A stretch of 7,671 nt of DNA, taken from Bacteroidota bacterium. GTDB lineage: Bacteria > Bacteroidota > Bacteroidia > Bacteroidales > Prolixibacteraceae. Each line of letters begins with the position of its first letter. The first letter of the stretch is position 1. Below the pieces are notes generated by a model, which ran no database searches, was not told the DNA's origin, and was given only the letters and a program-made list of their open reading frames with translations. Shown here piece by piece: positions 1 through 5,737 of the stretch. A program made the translations under genes and the position numbers. The stretch is taken from the NCBI GenBank assembly GCA_030695265.1, contig JAUYTA010000237.1, forward strand, positions 1 through 7,671, given 5' to 3'.

Positions 1-1
1 A

Positions 2-2347
2 GATTTCTTCTCACTCATATCAAACACTGCCGGCGGATATTCTTTTTACAAGGATGCCAAATTCCGGCGTTTGACACGTTATCGCTACAACAATGTTCCG
101 ATGGACAGTGGCGGTAAATATTTCTACATCAAGGACGGCGACACCACCTGGTCGCCGGGATGGAAACCCTGCAAAACCCAACTCGACAGCTATGAGTGCC
201 GCCATGGAATGAATTACACGTCCATCAAAGGCGAGAAAAATGGGGTTGCTGCCACTGCGCTTTATTTCGTTCCGCTAAAAACCTGGGCTGAAGTTCAGAA
301 ACTGACACTGACCAACAACTCAAAGGAAGTAAAAACGCTAAAAATTTTCTCGTTTGTAGAATGGTGTTTGTGGAATGCCGCTGCCGATATGGAAAACTTC
401 CAGCGTAACTTTTCAACTGGTGAAGTAGAGATTGAAGATTCAGTAATTTATCACAAAACGGAATACAAAGAGCGGCGTGACCATTTCGCATATTATTCGG
501 TAAACGTTCCGGTTCAGGGTTACGATACCGACCGTGAGTCGTTCTTCGGACTGTACAATGGATTTGACGAACCTCAGGTTGTAGCCGATGGAAAACCCCG
601 CAATACTGAAGCCCACGGCTGGTCACCCATTGCTTCGCATTACCTCGAAGTTGAATTGCAACCCGGCGAAACAAAAGAATTTGTTTTCGTTTTGGGATAT
701 GTGGAGAATAAAGAGGACGAAAAATGGGAATCGAAAAACATCATCAACAAGACAAAAGCCAAAGAAACCATTGCGAAATTTGGCACCGTTGCAAAAGTGA
801 ATATAGCTTTGGCCGAATTGCGCGAATATTGGGACAATCTGCTGAGTGTTTACACGGTAGATTCGGGCGACGAAAAGCTGGATCGGATGGTCAACATCTG
901 GAACCAATACCAATGTATGATTACCTTCTGCTTCTCGCGTTCTGCTTCATACTTCGAAAGTGGTATTGGCCGTGGAATGGGTTTCCGCGATTCGAACCAG
1001 GATTTGATTGGGTTTGTTCATCAAATTCCTGAACGTGCCCGCGAACGTATCATTGACATTGCCTCGACCCAATTTCAGGATGGAGGTTGTTACCACCAGT
1101 ACCAACCATTGACGAAAAAAGGCAACAATGATATTGGTGGAGGTTTCAACGACGACCCGATGTGGTTGATTTTAGGAACTGTCAGCTACATCAAAGAATC
1201 GGGCGATTTTGGTATCCTGAACGAAATGGTGCCTTTCGATAACGACATGTCGGTTGCCCGAACTTTGTTTGAGCACTTAACCGTTTCGTTCGATCATGTG
1301 GTGAACAACCTCGGACCTCACGGATTACCCCTTATTGGCCGCGCCGACTGGAACGACTGCCTGAACCTGAACTGTTTTTCGAATGATCCGAACGAATCGT
1401 TCCAGACCACCGAAAACAAATCAGAAGGAACAAAGGCTGAATCATTGATGATTGCCGGGCTGTTTGTGATTTATGGCCGCGATTATGTAGAGCTTTGCAA
1501 GAAACTTCAACAATTTGAAGAAGCTGCCCGCGCCCAGTTGCACATTGATGCGATGATTGATGCCGTGAAAAAACATGGTTGGGACGGCGAATGGTTTATC
1601 CGCGCCTACGACTACTACGGAAATAAAATTGGCAGCAACGAGAACGAAGAAGGTAAAATCTTCATCGAATCGAACGGATGGTGCACCATGGCCGGGATAG
1701 GCAAGGAAGAGGGACTTTGCGAAAAAGCTTTGGATTCAGTAAAGGAACGGTTGGGCTGTGAACATGGAATAGTGCTGAACAATCCGGCATTCACGAAATA
1801 CTATATCGAGTATGGCGAAATCTCGTCGTATCCGCCGGGATACAAGGAAAATGCAGGTATTTTCTGTCACAATAATCCGTGGATCATGATTGGCGAAACG
1901 GTTGTTGGCAACGGAAATCGCGCCTGGGAATATTACCGGAAAATTTGTCCTTCGTATCTGGAAGAAATAAGCGAATTGCACAAAACCGAACCATACGTAT
2001 ATGCACAAATGATCGCCGGTAAAGATGCGTTCAAACCGGGTGAAGCCAAAAACTCGTGGCTAACCGGAACGGCTTCATGGAACTTTTACGCGATCACGCA
2101 ATTCATTCTCGGCATACAACCCGATTACGATGGTCTGATCGTTGATCCGTGTATCCCAACCGATTGGAAAGGCTTCAAAATCAGCCGCAAATTCAGGGGA
2201 GCAGAATATCACATTGACGTTCAGAACCCGAATGGCGTATCGAAAGGCGTGAAAGAAGTCGTCGTTGATGGTCATTCACAAACTTCGAATGTGATTCCTC
2301 TTTTTGAAGATGGCGAAGAACATCAGGTGAAGGTGATAATGGGATAA
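2..2347 (+). CDS. cbp: Cellobiose phosphorylase, GH94 (5'-truncated by window edge)
   Basis: Cytosolic enzyme that reversibly phosphorolyses cellobiose to alpha-D-glucose 1-phosphate and D-glucose (EC 2.4.1.20), saving one ATP over hydrolysis. The frame is open from base 2 and gives 781 residues before TAA. The family is about 810 residues, so roughly 30 N-terminal residues lie outside the window. The TTG at position 71 is internal, because the preceding codons already match the family N-terminal motif [18 protein letters not shown]. Numbering from the first visible codon, R313 opens the family motif [18 protein letters not shown], followed by the [19 protein letters not shown] segment. The motif [12 protein letters not shown] contains the catalytic general acid, the Asp of WND (residue 452). 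Further family motifs are [25 protein letters not shown] and [11 protein letters not shown]. From memory, similarity to the Clostridium thermocellum cellobiose phosphorylase is strong along the whole length, which favours cellobiose over chitobiose as substrate. No signal peptide can be judged because the start is missing. A terminator-like hairpin follows. Confidence 0.95.
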   Translation, partial: DFFSLISNTAGGYSFYKDAKFRRLTRYRYNNVPMDSGGKYFYIKDGDTTWSPGWKPCKTQLDSYECRHGMNYTSIKGEKNGVAATALYFVPLKTWAEVQKLTLTNNSKEVKTLKIFSFVEWCLWNAAADMENFQRNFSTGEVEIEDSVIYHKTEYKERRDHFAYYSVNVPVQGYDTDRESFFGLYNGFDEPQVVADGKPRNTEAHGWSPIASHYLEVELQPGETKEFVFVLGYVENKEDEKWESKNIINKTKAKETIAKFGTVAKVNIALAELREYWDNLLSVYTVDSGDEKLDRMVNIWNQYQCMITFCFSRSASYFESGIGRGMGFRDSNQDLIGFVHQIPERARERIIDIASTQFQDGGCYHQYQPLTKKGNNDIGGGFNDDPMWLILGTVSYIKESGDFGILNEMVPFDNDMSVARTLFEHLTVSFDHVVNNLGPHGLPLIGRADWNDCLNLNCFSNDPNESFQTTENKSEGTKAESLMIAGLFVIYGRDYVELCKKLQQFEEAARAQLHIDAMIDAVKKHGWDGEWFIRAYDYYGNKIGSNENEEGKIFIESNGWCTMAGIGKEEGLCEKALDSVKERLGCEHGIVLNNPAFTKYYIEYGEISSYPPGYKENAGIFCHNNPWIMIGETVVGNGNRAWEYYRKICPSYLEEISELHKTEPYVYAQMIAGKDAFKPGEAKNSWLTGTASWNFYAITQFILGIQPDYDGLIVDPCIPTDWKGFKISRKFRGAEYHIDVQNPNGVSKGVKEVVVDGHSQTSNVIPLFEDGEEHQVKVIMG

Positions 2348-2370
2348 ATCGTCCTTTTAATAGATATGAT

Positions 2371-2406
2371 AAACCCCGGTGAAGGAGATGTATCGGGGTT
2401 TTATTT
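2371..2406 (+). terminator. Rho-independent terminator-like hairpin after cbp
   Basis: A perfect 8-bp stem, AAACCCCG (2371-2378) with CGGGGTTT (2394-2401), closes a 15-nt loop and runs into TTTTATTT. It lies 23 bases after the cbp stop codon and fits an intrinsic terminator for that gene. The last stem base (2401) is also part of the stop codon (2401-2403) of the convergent toxin gene. The hairpin would therefore also form at the 3' end of the toxin mRNA, but on that strand it is not followed by a clear U-run, so termination in that direction is less certain. Confidence 0.8.
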
Positions 2407-2712
2407 GCGTTCCGGATTGTTTATTTTGATGGGGTTCTGGCGGGTATCGAAAACATCTGTAATTAAAATCCCCTCTTCAACATGCTTGTAGATTATCTTG
2501 TGGTGTCCGATAACCAGATATCTGTGACCTTCTTCAAGTTGTTTCAATAACTCCTCAACTTGACCAGAATTTGAATGTTTTATTAATAATTTTGTAGCGG
2601 CAAGAATCTCCGATTTTATTCTTTTAGCAACAATAATATCAGCAACATCCCGGTAATAATTGTAAATATCAGCAAGCGTATGTTCTGCAAAACTACTCCA
2701 GATTACTTTCAT
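2401..2712 (-). CDS. Type II toxin, RelE/ParE family
   Basis: A 103-residue protein of the usual size for RelE/ParE toxins, which poison either translation by ribosome-dependent mRNA cleavage (RelE) or DNA gyrase (ParE). The N-terminus MKVIWSSFAEHTLADIYNYY is the typical first strand and helix of the fold. RYLVIGHHKIIYKH (residues 64-77) and VFDTRQNPIK (87-96) match the core strands and the conserved C-terminal Arg region of Bacteroidota members, with R64 and R91 as likely functional residues. It starts with ATG four bases after the antitoxin stop codon (TAA-GGAA-ATG), so the two genes form one transcript and are probably translationally coupled. The antitoxin-first order is the usual one. 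The target, ribosome or gyrase, cannot be decided from sequence. Its stop codon overlaps the terminator hairpin of the convergent cbp gene. Confidence 0.87.
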   Translation of the reverse strand: MKVIWSSFAEHTLADIYNYYRDVADIIVAKRIKSEILAATKLLIKHSNSGQVEELLKQLEEGHRYLVIGHHKIIYKHVEEGILITDVFDTRQNPIKINNPERK

Positions 2713-2716
2713 TTCC

Positions 2717-2944
2717 TTACCAGTTTTCTGATTCTGTTTCGAGCTGATCTTGTGTTTTATACCTTCCTGCTAAATAATCCTTGTTTGCTAGTTTCGCTCT
2801 TTCAATCAATTGCTTCTGAGTAAAAGGTTTTATTTCCCTTTTCTGACTTTCAACAATAGCCGACTCAATCTTGCTTAATACCTTTTCGTCTTTAAGTGCA
2901 ATAATATACTCAATTGCATTGAGCTTTCTAACTTGTATATTCAT
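2717..2944 (-). CDS. Putative antitoxin of the RelE/ParE-type pair
   Basis: A small, charged 75-residue protein encoded directly upstream of the toxin, so it is most probably the cognate antitoxin that neutralises it and may repress the promoter. I do not recognise a classical DNA-binding motif (RHH, HTH or Phd/YefM). The N-terminal half, with AIEYIIALKDEKVLSKIESA, should be helical. The C-terminal half (about residues 41-75: PFTQKQLIERAKLANKDYLA, then GRYKTQDQLETE and a final W) resembles the toxin-wrapping tail of Bacteroidota antitoxins, with a xxGRxxTxxxL pattern ending near Trp. I chose the ATG at 2944 over the in-frame GTG at 2965. The GTG would add only seven residues, and its first base falls on the last base of the TATATTTG promoter box, upstream of where transcription should begin. 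Confidence 0.75.
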   Translation of the reverse strand: MNIQVRKLNAIEYIIALKDEKVLSKIESAIVESQKREIKPFTQKQLIERAKLANKDYLAGRYKTQDQLETESENW

Positions 2945-2964
2945 AGCAAACTTATTTTGTATCA

Positions 2965-2972
2965 CAAATATA
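2965..2972 (-). promoter_or_regulatory. Bacteroidota -7 box for the antitoxin-toxin operon
   Basis: On the minus strand TATATTTG matches the Bacteroidota -7 consensus TAnnTTTG exactly. It ends 20 bases before the antitoxin ATG at 2944. No convincing -33 TTG is visible at the usual distance. Directly upstream lie two short inverted repeats, ATAC-GATT-GTAT (2970-2981, overlapping the box) and GTATT-N8-AATAC (2978-2995), which could be an autoregulatory operator. Both are short enough to occur by chance. Confidence 0.5.
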
Positions 2973-2997
2973 CGATTGTATTGGAAACGAAATACCT

Positions 2998-4308
2998 TTA
3001 GATCACCGTTACCCTCACTTTTTTACTTTTCAACCTGCTGTTATCTACCAGATTAATAAGAGAATCAACTTCTGACGCCTGAACTGCCACAAAAGCGCAA
3101 TCTGTTTTGATTTCAATGGTTCCAACCTGATCGCTGCTCAGTTTACCTTGTTTAATGAATAATCCTGCAATATCACCTTTCGAGATTTTGTCTTTTCGGC
3201 CTCCTGAAACAAACAATGTTTTCCAGATGGAAGCCGTTGGTTTGGGTGATTGCTGCATTTCTTCAATTTCAGCGTTTTCCACAAAATCCGGTAAATTTTC
3301 ATTCTTCCATTTTAGAACGTAGGCCGTTCCATCATTGAACATCCGGGCGGTGCGTCCGTTGCGGTGTGTAAATTCATGGGCTCTCTGCGGAAGCTGAAAA
3401 TGTACAATGAATTTAATTTCCGGAATGTCAATTCCTCTGGCTGCAAGGTCGGTGGCGACAATCAGTTGATGGGTTCCGTTTCGAAATTTGATGAGTGCAC
3501 GTTCCCTGTCTTTTTGTTCCATTCCGCCATAAAAACAGCCGTGACCAATATTGTTATCGTTTAGGAAATCACTCACATCCTGAATGGTATCCTTGAAATT
3601 ACAAAAAACAATTCCGGGTTGGTTTCCCAAATGACAAAGCAAACTGGCCAGTGTTTCCAATCGATCCTGTGAAGTCGCAACTATTGTTTTGATCTTAAGT
3701 TGCGAATTTCCTTCTTTCAGATAATCGATGATTGTAGGATTTTTTAAACCAACAAACTTTGGAATTTCCACCTCCTGAGTCGCCGAAGTCAATATTTTCT
3801 TCTGAACATTGGGTAACAAAGCCAGGATTTCCTTCATTTCAACTTCAAATCCTATTTCCAGCGATTTATCGAATTCGTCGAGCACGAGGGTGGCGATAAA
3901 TTCCGAAGAAAAATTTTCCCTCCGTAAATGATCGGCAATCCTTCCTGGCGTGCCAATCAAAATTGCCGGACGGTGTTTGATCTCCGTCTTGTCTTTCGAA
4001 CCGGCTCTTCCGCCATAAACGGCGTTTGCTTTGTAGCCGGTTCCCATTTCACGGATCACCTGCTCAATCTGAATGGCTAATTCGCGTGAAGGAACTACTA
4101 TCAGCGCCTGAACTTCGGGACAGTTAATATCCAATTCTGCAATAACGGGTAACAGGAAAGCCACGGTCTTACCCGTTCCGGTTGGAGATAATAATACAAT
4201 TTCAGGACTGGAAAGAATAGCTTCCTGAGCCTCTTCCTGCATCACATTGAGTTTTTCAATGTTCAGTTTATTCAGAATATTCGTTTGATTTTTAATTTGA
4301 CTTGACAT
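2998..4308 (-). CDS. DbpA-like DEAD-box family RNA helicase with DEFD motif II
   Basis: An ATP-dependent RNA helicase, probably acting on rRNA in ribosome assembly, of 436 residues. Visible motifs are a Q-motif-like LNIEKLNVMQEEA (15-27), motif I SPTGTGKT (41-48), Ia PSRELA (73-78), Ib TPGR (120-123), II DEFD (144-147), III SAT (175-177), IV GIVFCNF (232-238), V ATDLAARGID (285-294) and VI HRNGRTAR (315-322). The last ~75 residues (KGDIAGLFIKQGKL, VGTIEI, KKVRVTVI) form a DbpA-type RNA-binding domain, which in E. coli DbpA recognises 23S rRNA hairpin 92. Motif II is DEFD rather than DEAD; the catalytic Asp-Glu and the final Asp are kept, so ATPase activity is expected. I chose the ATG at 4308 because the frame upstream (to 4497) overlaps chrA, has no family similarity, and a -7 box sits four bases before this ATG. 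It lies 32 bases downstream of chrA in the same orientation but appears to have its own promoter. Confidence 0.9.
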   Translation of the reverse strand: MSSQIKNQTNILNKLNIEKLNVMQEEAQEAILSSPEIVLLSPTGTGKTVAFLLPVIAELDINCPEVQALIVVPSRELAIQIEQVIREMGTGYKANAVYGGRAGSKDKTEIKHRPAILIGTPGRIADHLRRENFSSEFIATLVLDEFDKSLEIGFEVEMKEILALLPNVQKKILTSATQEVEIPKFVGLKNPTIIDYLKEGNSQLKIKTIVATSQDRLETLASLLCHLGNQPGIVFCNFKDTIQDVSDFLNDNNIGHGCFYGGMEQKDRERALIKFRNGTHQLIVATDLAARGIDIPEIKFIVHFQLPQRAHEFTHRNGRTARMFNDGTAYVLKWKNENLPDFVENAEIEEMQQSPKPTASIWKTLFVSGGRKDKISKGDIAGLFIKQGKLSSDQVGTIEIKTDCAFVAVQASEVDSLINLVDNSRLKSKKVRVTVI

Positions 4309-4312
4309 TCGG

Positions 4313-4320
4313 CAAAGGTA
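4313..4320 (-). promoter_or_regulatory. -7 box TACCTTTG giving a near-leaderless helicase mRNA
   Basis: On the minus strand TACCTTTG is an exact match to the Bacteroidota -7 consensus TAnnTTTG and is separated from the helicase ATG by only CCGA. Because transcription normally starts a few bases after this box, the mRNA would begin at or next to the start codon. No clear TTG -33 element is seen upstream. The box lies in the 32-base gap after the chrA stop codon, which argues for separate transcription of the helicase. Confidence 0.6.
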
Positions 4321-4335
4321 CAGTTTATTAACTGT
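4320..4335. repeat. Perfect inverted repeat in the chrA-helicase gap
   Basis: ACAGTT-TATT-AACTGT is a perfect 6-bp dyad with a 4-base spacer. It begins on the first base of the helicase -7 box and ends five bases from the chrA stop codon. It could be an operator, since it overlaps the promoter between -7 and about -25, or a weak hairpin at the end of the chrA mRNA. It is AT-rich and not followed by a U-run on the minus strand, so I do not call it a terminator. Confidence 0.4.
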
Positions 4336-4340
4336 GATTT

Positions 4341-5486
4341 TTAAAACATAATTGACAGCAAATAACCCAGTGTTGCGCCGCCGATAACAACCAATGCGCT
4401 GTTCACTTTTTTGAAGCTGAAAGTGAATGCGATGCTTACAATTCCTATTAAAATGGTTCGCCAATCGGTAATGCTTTCTTTGCCCATTTCGTAACAAATT
4501 GCTACAATAATGGCTACTGAAGCCACATTTACGGCGTCAAGGAAAGACGAGAACAAGATTGAATTCCTCATTTTCCGAACCAATGGATTGAGTAAGGCTA
4601 CAAATACAAACGAAGGCAGGAATATCGCGATGGTTGAAACTGCTGCACCTGTCCAACCGTTGATTTGGTAACCGACAAAAGTAACCGACGAAAAAAGTGG
4701 TCCGGGAGTGAATTGGCCGACAGCTATCGCATCAATCAGTTGTTGCCGCGATAAAAGGCCGGTTGTGACCAGTTCTGCATCGAGAAATGCAAAGAGCACA
4801 TAACCGCTTCCATAAAGTATCGATCCTATTTTCAGGAAAATCAGGAATAAATTAAAGTTGGTAATTGATACGATTGAAGCATTGGTAATTTGAAGGATAG
4901 CAAACGGGAAAATGGAATTCGCTCCCGGTTTGAACTGCTTGTTCCTGATGGCAGTCATTGCCAATGCTACGAATCCTGCTCCAAACATGACAAGTATTTC
5001 ATTGAATCCAACCAATGATAAAATCAAAGCAGAAAGCCCGAGAATTCCCAACTCAATAGTTTTCAATGATTTTTTTGCCAATGGGAAAATAGCGGCAAGA
5101 ATAATGGCAATTATTGCAGGTTTTATTCCGTAAATGAATGGTTGAATTTCGGGAAGTTGGCCGTATTGTTTGTAAAGCCACGCGAAAATGCCGGTAATAA
5201 AGACGGCTGGAAGAATAAAGCACAATCCTGCTACAATTAACCCTTTCCAACCGGCTTTTTCGTGCCCGATGTGAATGGCCATTTCGGTGCTGTTTGGCCC
5301 CGGAATCAAGTTGGTGGCGCCAATCAGATCAAGGAAATGTTGCTCGCTTATCCATTTCCGTTTGGCTACCACTTCGTCACGGAACATGGCTATATGAGCA
5401 GCCGGACCACCAAATCCAATCGTGCCCAGTTTCAGGAATAAACCCGCAACTTCCTTTAACTTAACGGCCTCTTTTTCTCTTTCCAT
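4341..5486 (-). CDS. chrA: Chromate/anion transporter, CHR family, two-domain (ChrA)
   Basis: An inner-membrane protein of 381 residues, the usual size of long-chain ChrA proteins, which export chromate (in some bacteria possibly sulfate or other anions). Two homologous CHR halves are visible. The first has FLKLGTIGFGGPAAHIAMFR (17-36) and ATNLIPGPNSTEMAIHIG (57-74). The second has FLKIGSILYGSGYVLFAFLD (217-236) and AIAVGQFTPGP (253-263). Repeated hydrophobic segments (for example about 83-105, 120-138, 145-178, 283-300, 318-333, 345-357, 363-380) indicate about ten membrane spans. I chose the ATG at 5486 because the family match begins just after it and GGAAGAAGA precedes it. The frame remains open to a TTG at 5555, but those 23 residues look unrelated. 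A weak -7-like AAACTTTG lies at 5553-5560 and a large dyad at 5583-5614. No chrB or other chromate gene is adjacent, so the true substrate is uncertain. Confidence 0.92.
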   Translation of the reverse strand: MEREKEAVKLKEVAGLFLKLGTIGFGGPAAHIAMFRDEVVAKRKWISEQHFLDLIGATNLIPGPNSTEMAIHIGHEKAGWKGLIVAGLCFILPAVFITGIFAWLYKQYGQLPEIQPFIYGIKPAIIAIILAAIFPLAKKSLKTIELGILGLSALILSLVGFNEILVMFGAGFVALAMTAIRNKQFKPGANSIFPFAILQITNASIVSITNFNLFLIFLKIGSILYGSGYVLFAFLDAELVTTGLLSRQQLIDAIAVGQFTPGPLFSSVTFVGYQINGWTGAAVSTIAIFLPSFVFVALLNPLVRKMRNSILFSSFLDAVNVASVAIIVAICYEMGKESITDWRTILIGIVSIAFTFSFKKVNSALVVIGGATLGYLLSIMF

Positions 5487-5582
5487 TCTTCTTCCGGTGA
5501 AAATCAACTGACCAATATCCGCCTCCTCTAATAATTTTTTCGAGCATATTGCCAAAGTTTGTAGATTAATGAACCGAAGTTA

Positions 5583-5614
5583 AACCATTCTTTCCTGATC
5601 ACAAAAGAATGATT
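5583..5614. promoter_or_regulatory. 32-bp imperfect palindrome between chrA and the mannosidase
   Basis: CATTCTTT (5586-5593) and AAAGAATG (5604-5611) are perfect 8-bp arms. The spacer between them contains TGATCA (5596-5601) centred on the same dyad axis, and two more pairs (AA at 5583-5584, TT at 5613-5614) extend it. In all, 13 of 16 base pairs are symmetric. It lies about 97 bases upstream of the chrA ATG and about 124 upstream of the beta-mannosidase ATG. This is what a dimeric-regulator operator would look like. A hairpin in a leader RNA is also possible. No matching regulator gene is in the window. Confidence 0.5.
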
Positions 5615-5668
5615 GATCCTTCCATAAAAAAGTGGTGAAGATTATTCAGGAAAGTATTCAACTGCCGG

Positions 5669-5707
5669 ATTTTTCCTATTTTATTGGTCGGTAATTTTTC
5701 CCATTTT
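5669..5707 (+). promoter_or_regulatory. Direct repeats and weak promoter upstream of beta-mannosidase
   Basis: ATTTTTCCTATTTT (5669-5682) is repeated as ATTTTTCCCATTTT (5694-5707), 13 of 14 identical with a 25-base period. The second copy runs into CATTTTTG (5702-5709), one mismatch from the -7 consensus TAnnTTTG and 28 bases before the ATG; a TTG at 5684-5686 could be a poorly spaced -33 element. Direct repeats at this position could bind an activator, but T-rich sequence makes chance repetition easier. Confidence 0.35.
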
Positions 5708-5737
5708 TGATCCTTCAAATCCACACTCAAATCAATC

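Noticed and set aside
71..73. TTG as the start of the cellobiose phosphorylase
   Set aside because: The reading frame is open to the window edge, and the 23 codons before this TTG encode a conserved N-terminal motif of the family, so the true start is upstream of the window.
225..913. Overlapping minus-strand ORFs inside the phosphorylase gene
   Set aside because: They are antisense shadows of a strongly conserved enzyme, with atypical composition and no recognisable domains.
4320..4335. The dyad after chrA as an intrinsic terminator
   Set aside because: The stem is only 6 bp and AT-rich, and on the minus strand it is followed by the helicase promoter rather than a U-run.
4309..4497. 63-residue N-terminal extension of the helicase
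   Set aside because: It overlaps the 3' end of chrA in another frame, is rich in Arg/His/Cys with no helicase similarity, and lies upstream of the consensus -7 box; the ATG at 4308 gives a normal helicase N-terminus.
5460..5547. Small minus-strand ORF (ATG at 5547, 28 codons) upstream of chrA as a leader peptide
   Set aside because: It overlaps the chrA start in another frame, has no clear ribosome binding site and no attenuator-like structure or meaningful composition.
5487..5555. TTG-initiated 23-residue extension of ChrA
   Set aside because: A rare start codon, no hydrophobic or family-like sequence, and an in-frame ATG at 5486 with a Shine-Dalgarno-like sequence right where the family similarity begins.
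5487..5737. A tRNA, small RNA gene, attachment site or CRISPR fragment in the largest intergenic region
   Set aside because: No cloverleaf, no regularly spaced repeats of CRISPR length and no integrase or flanking duplication; only short dyads and direct repeats are present.
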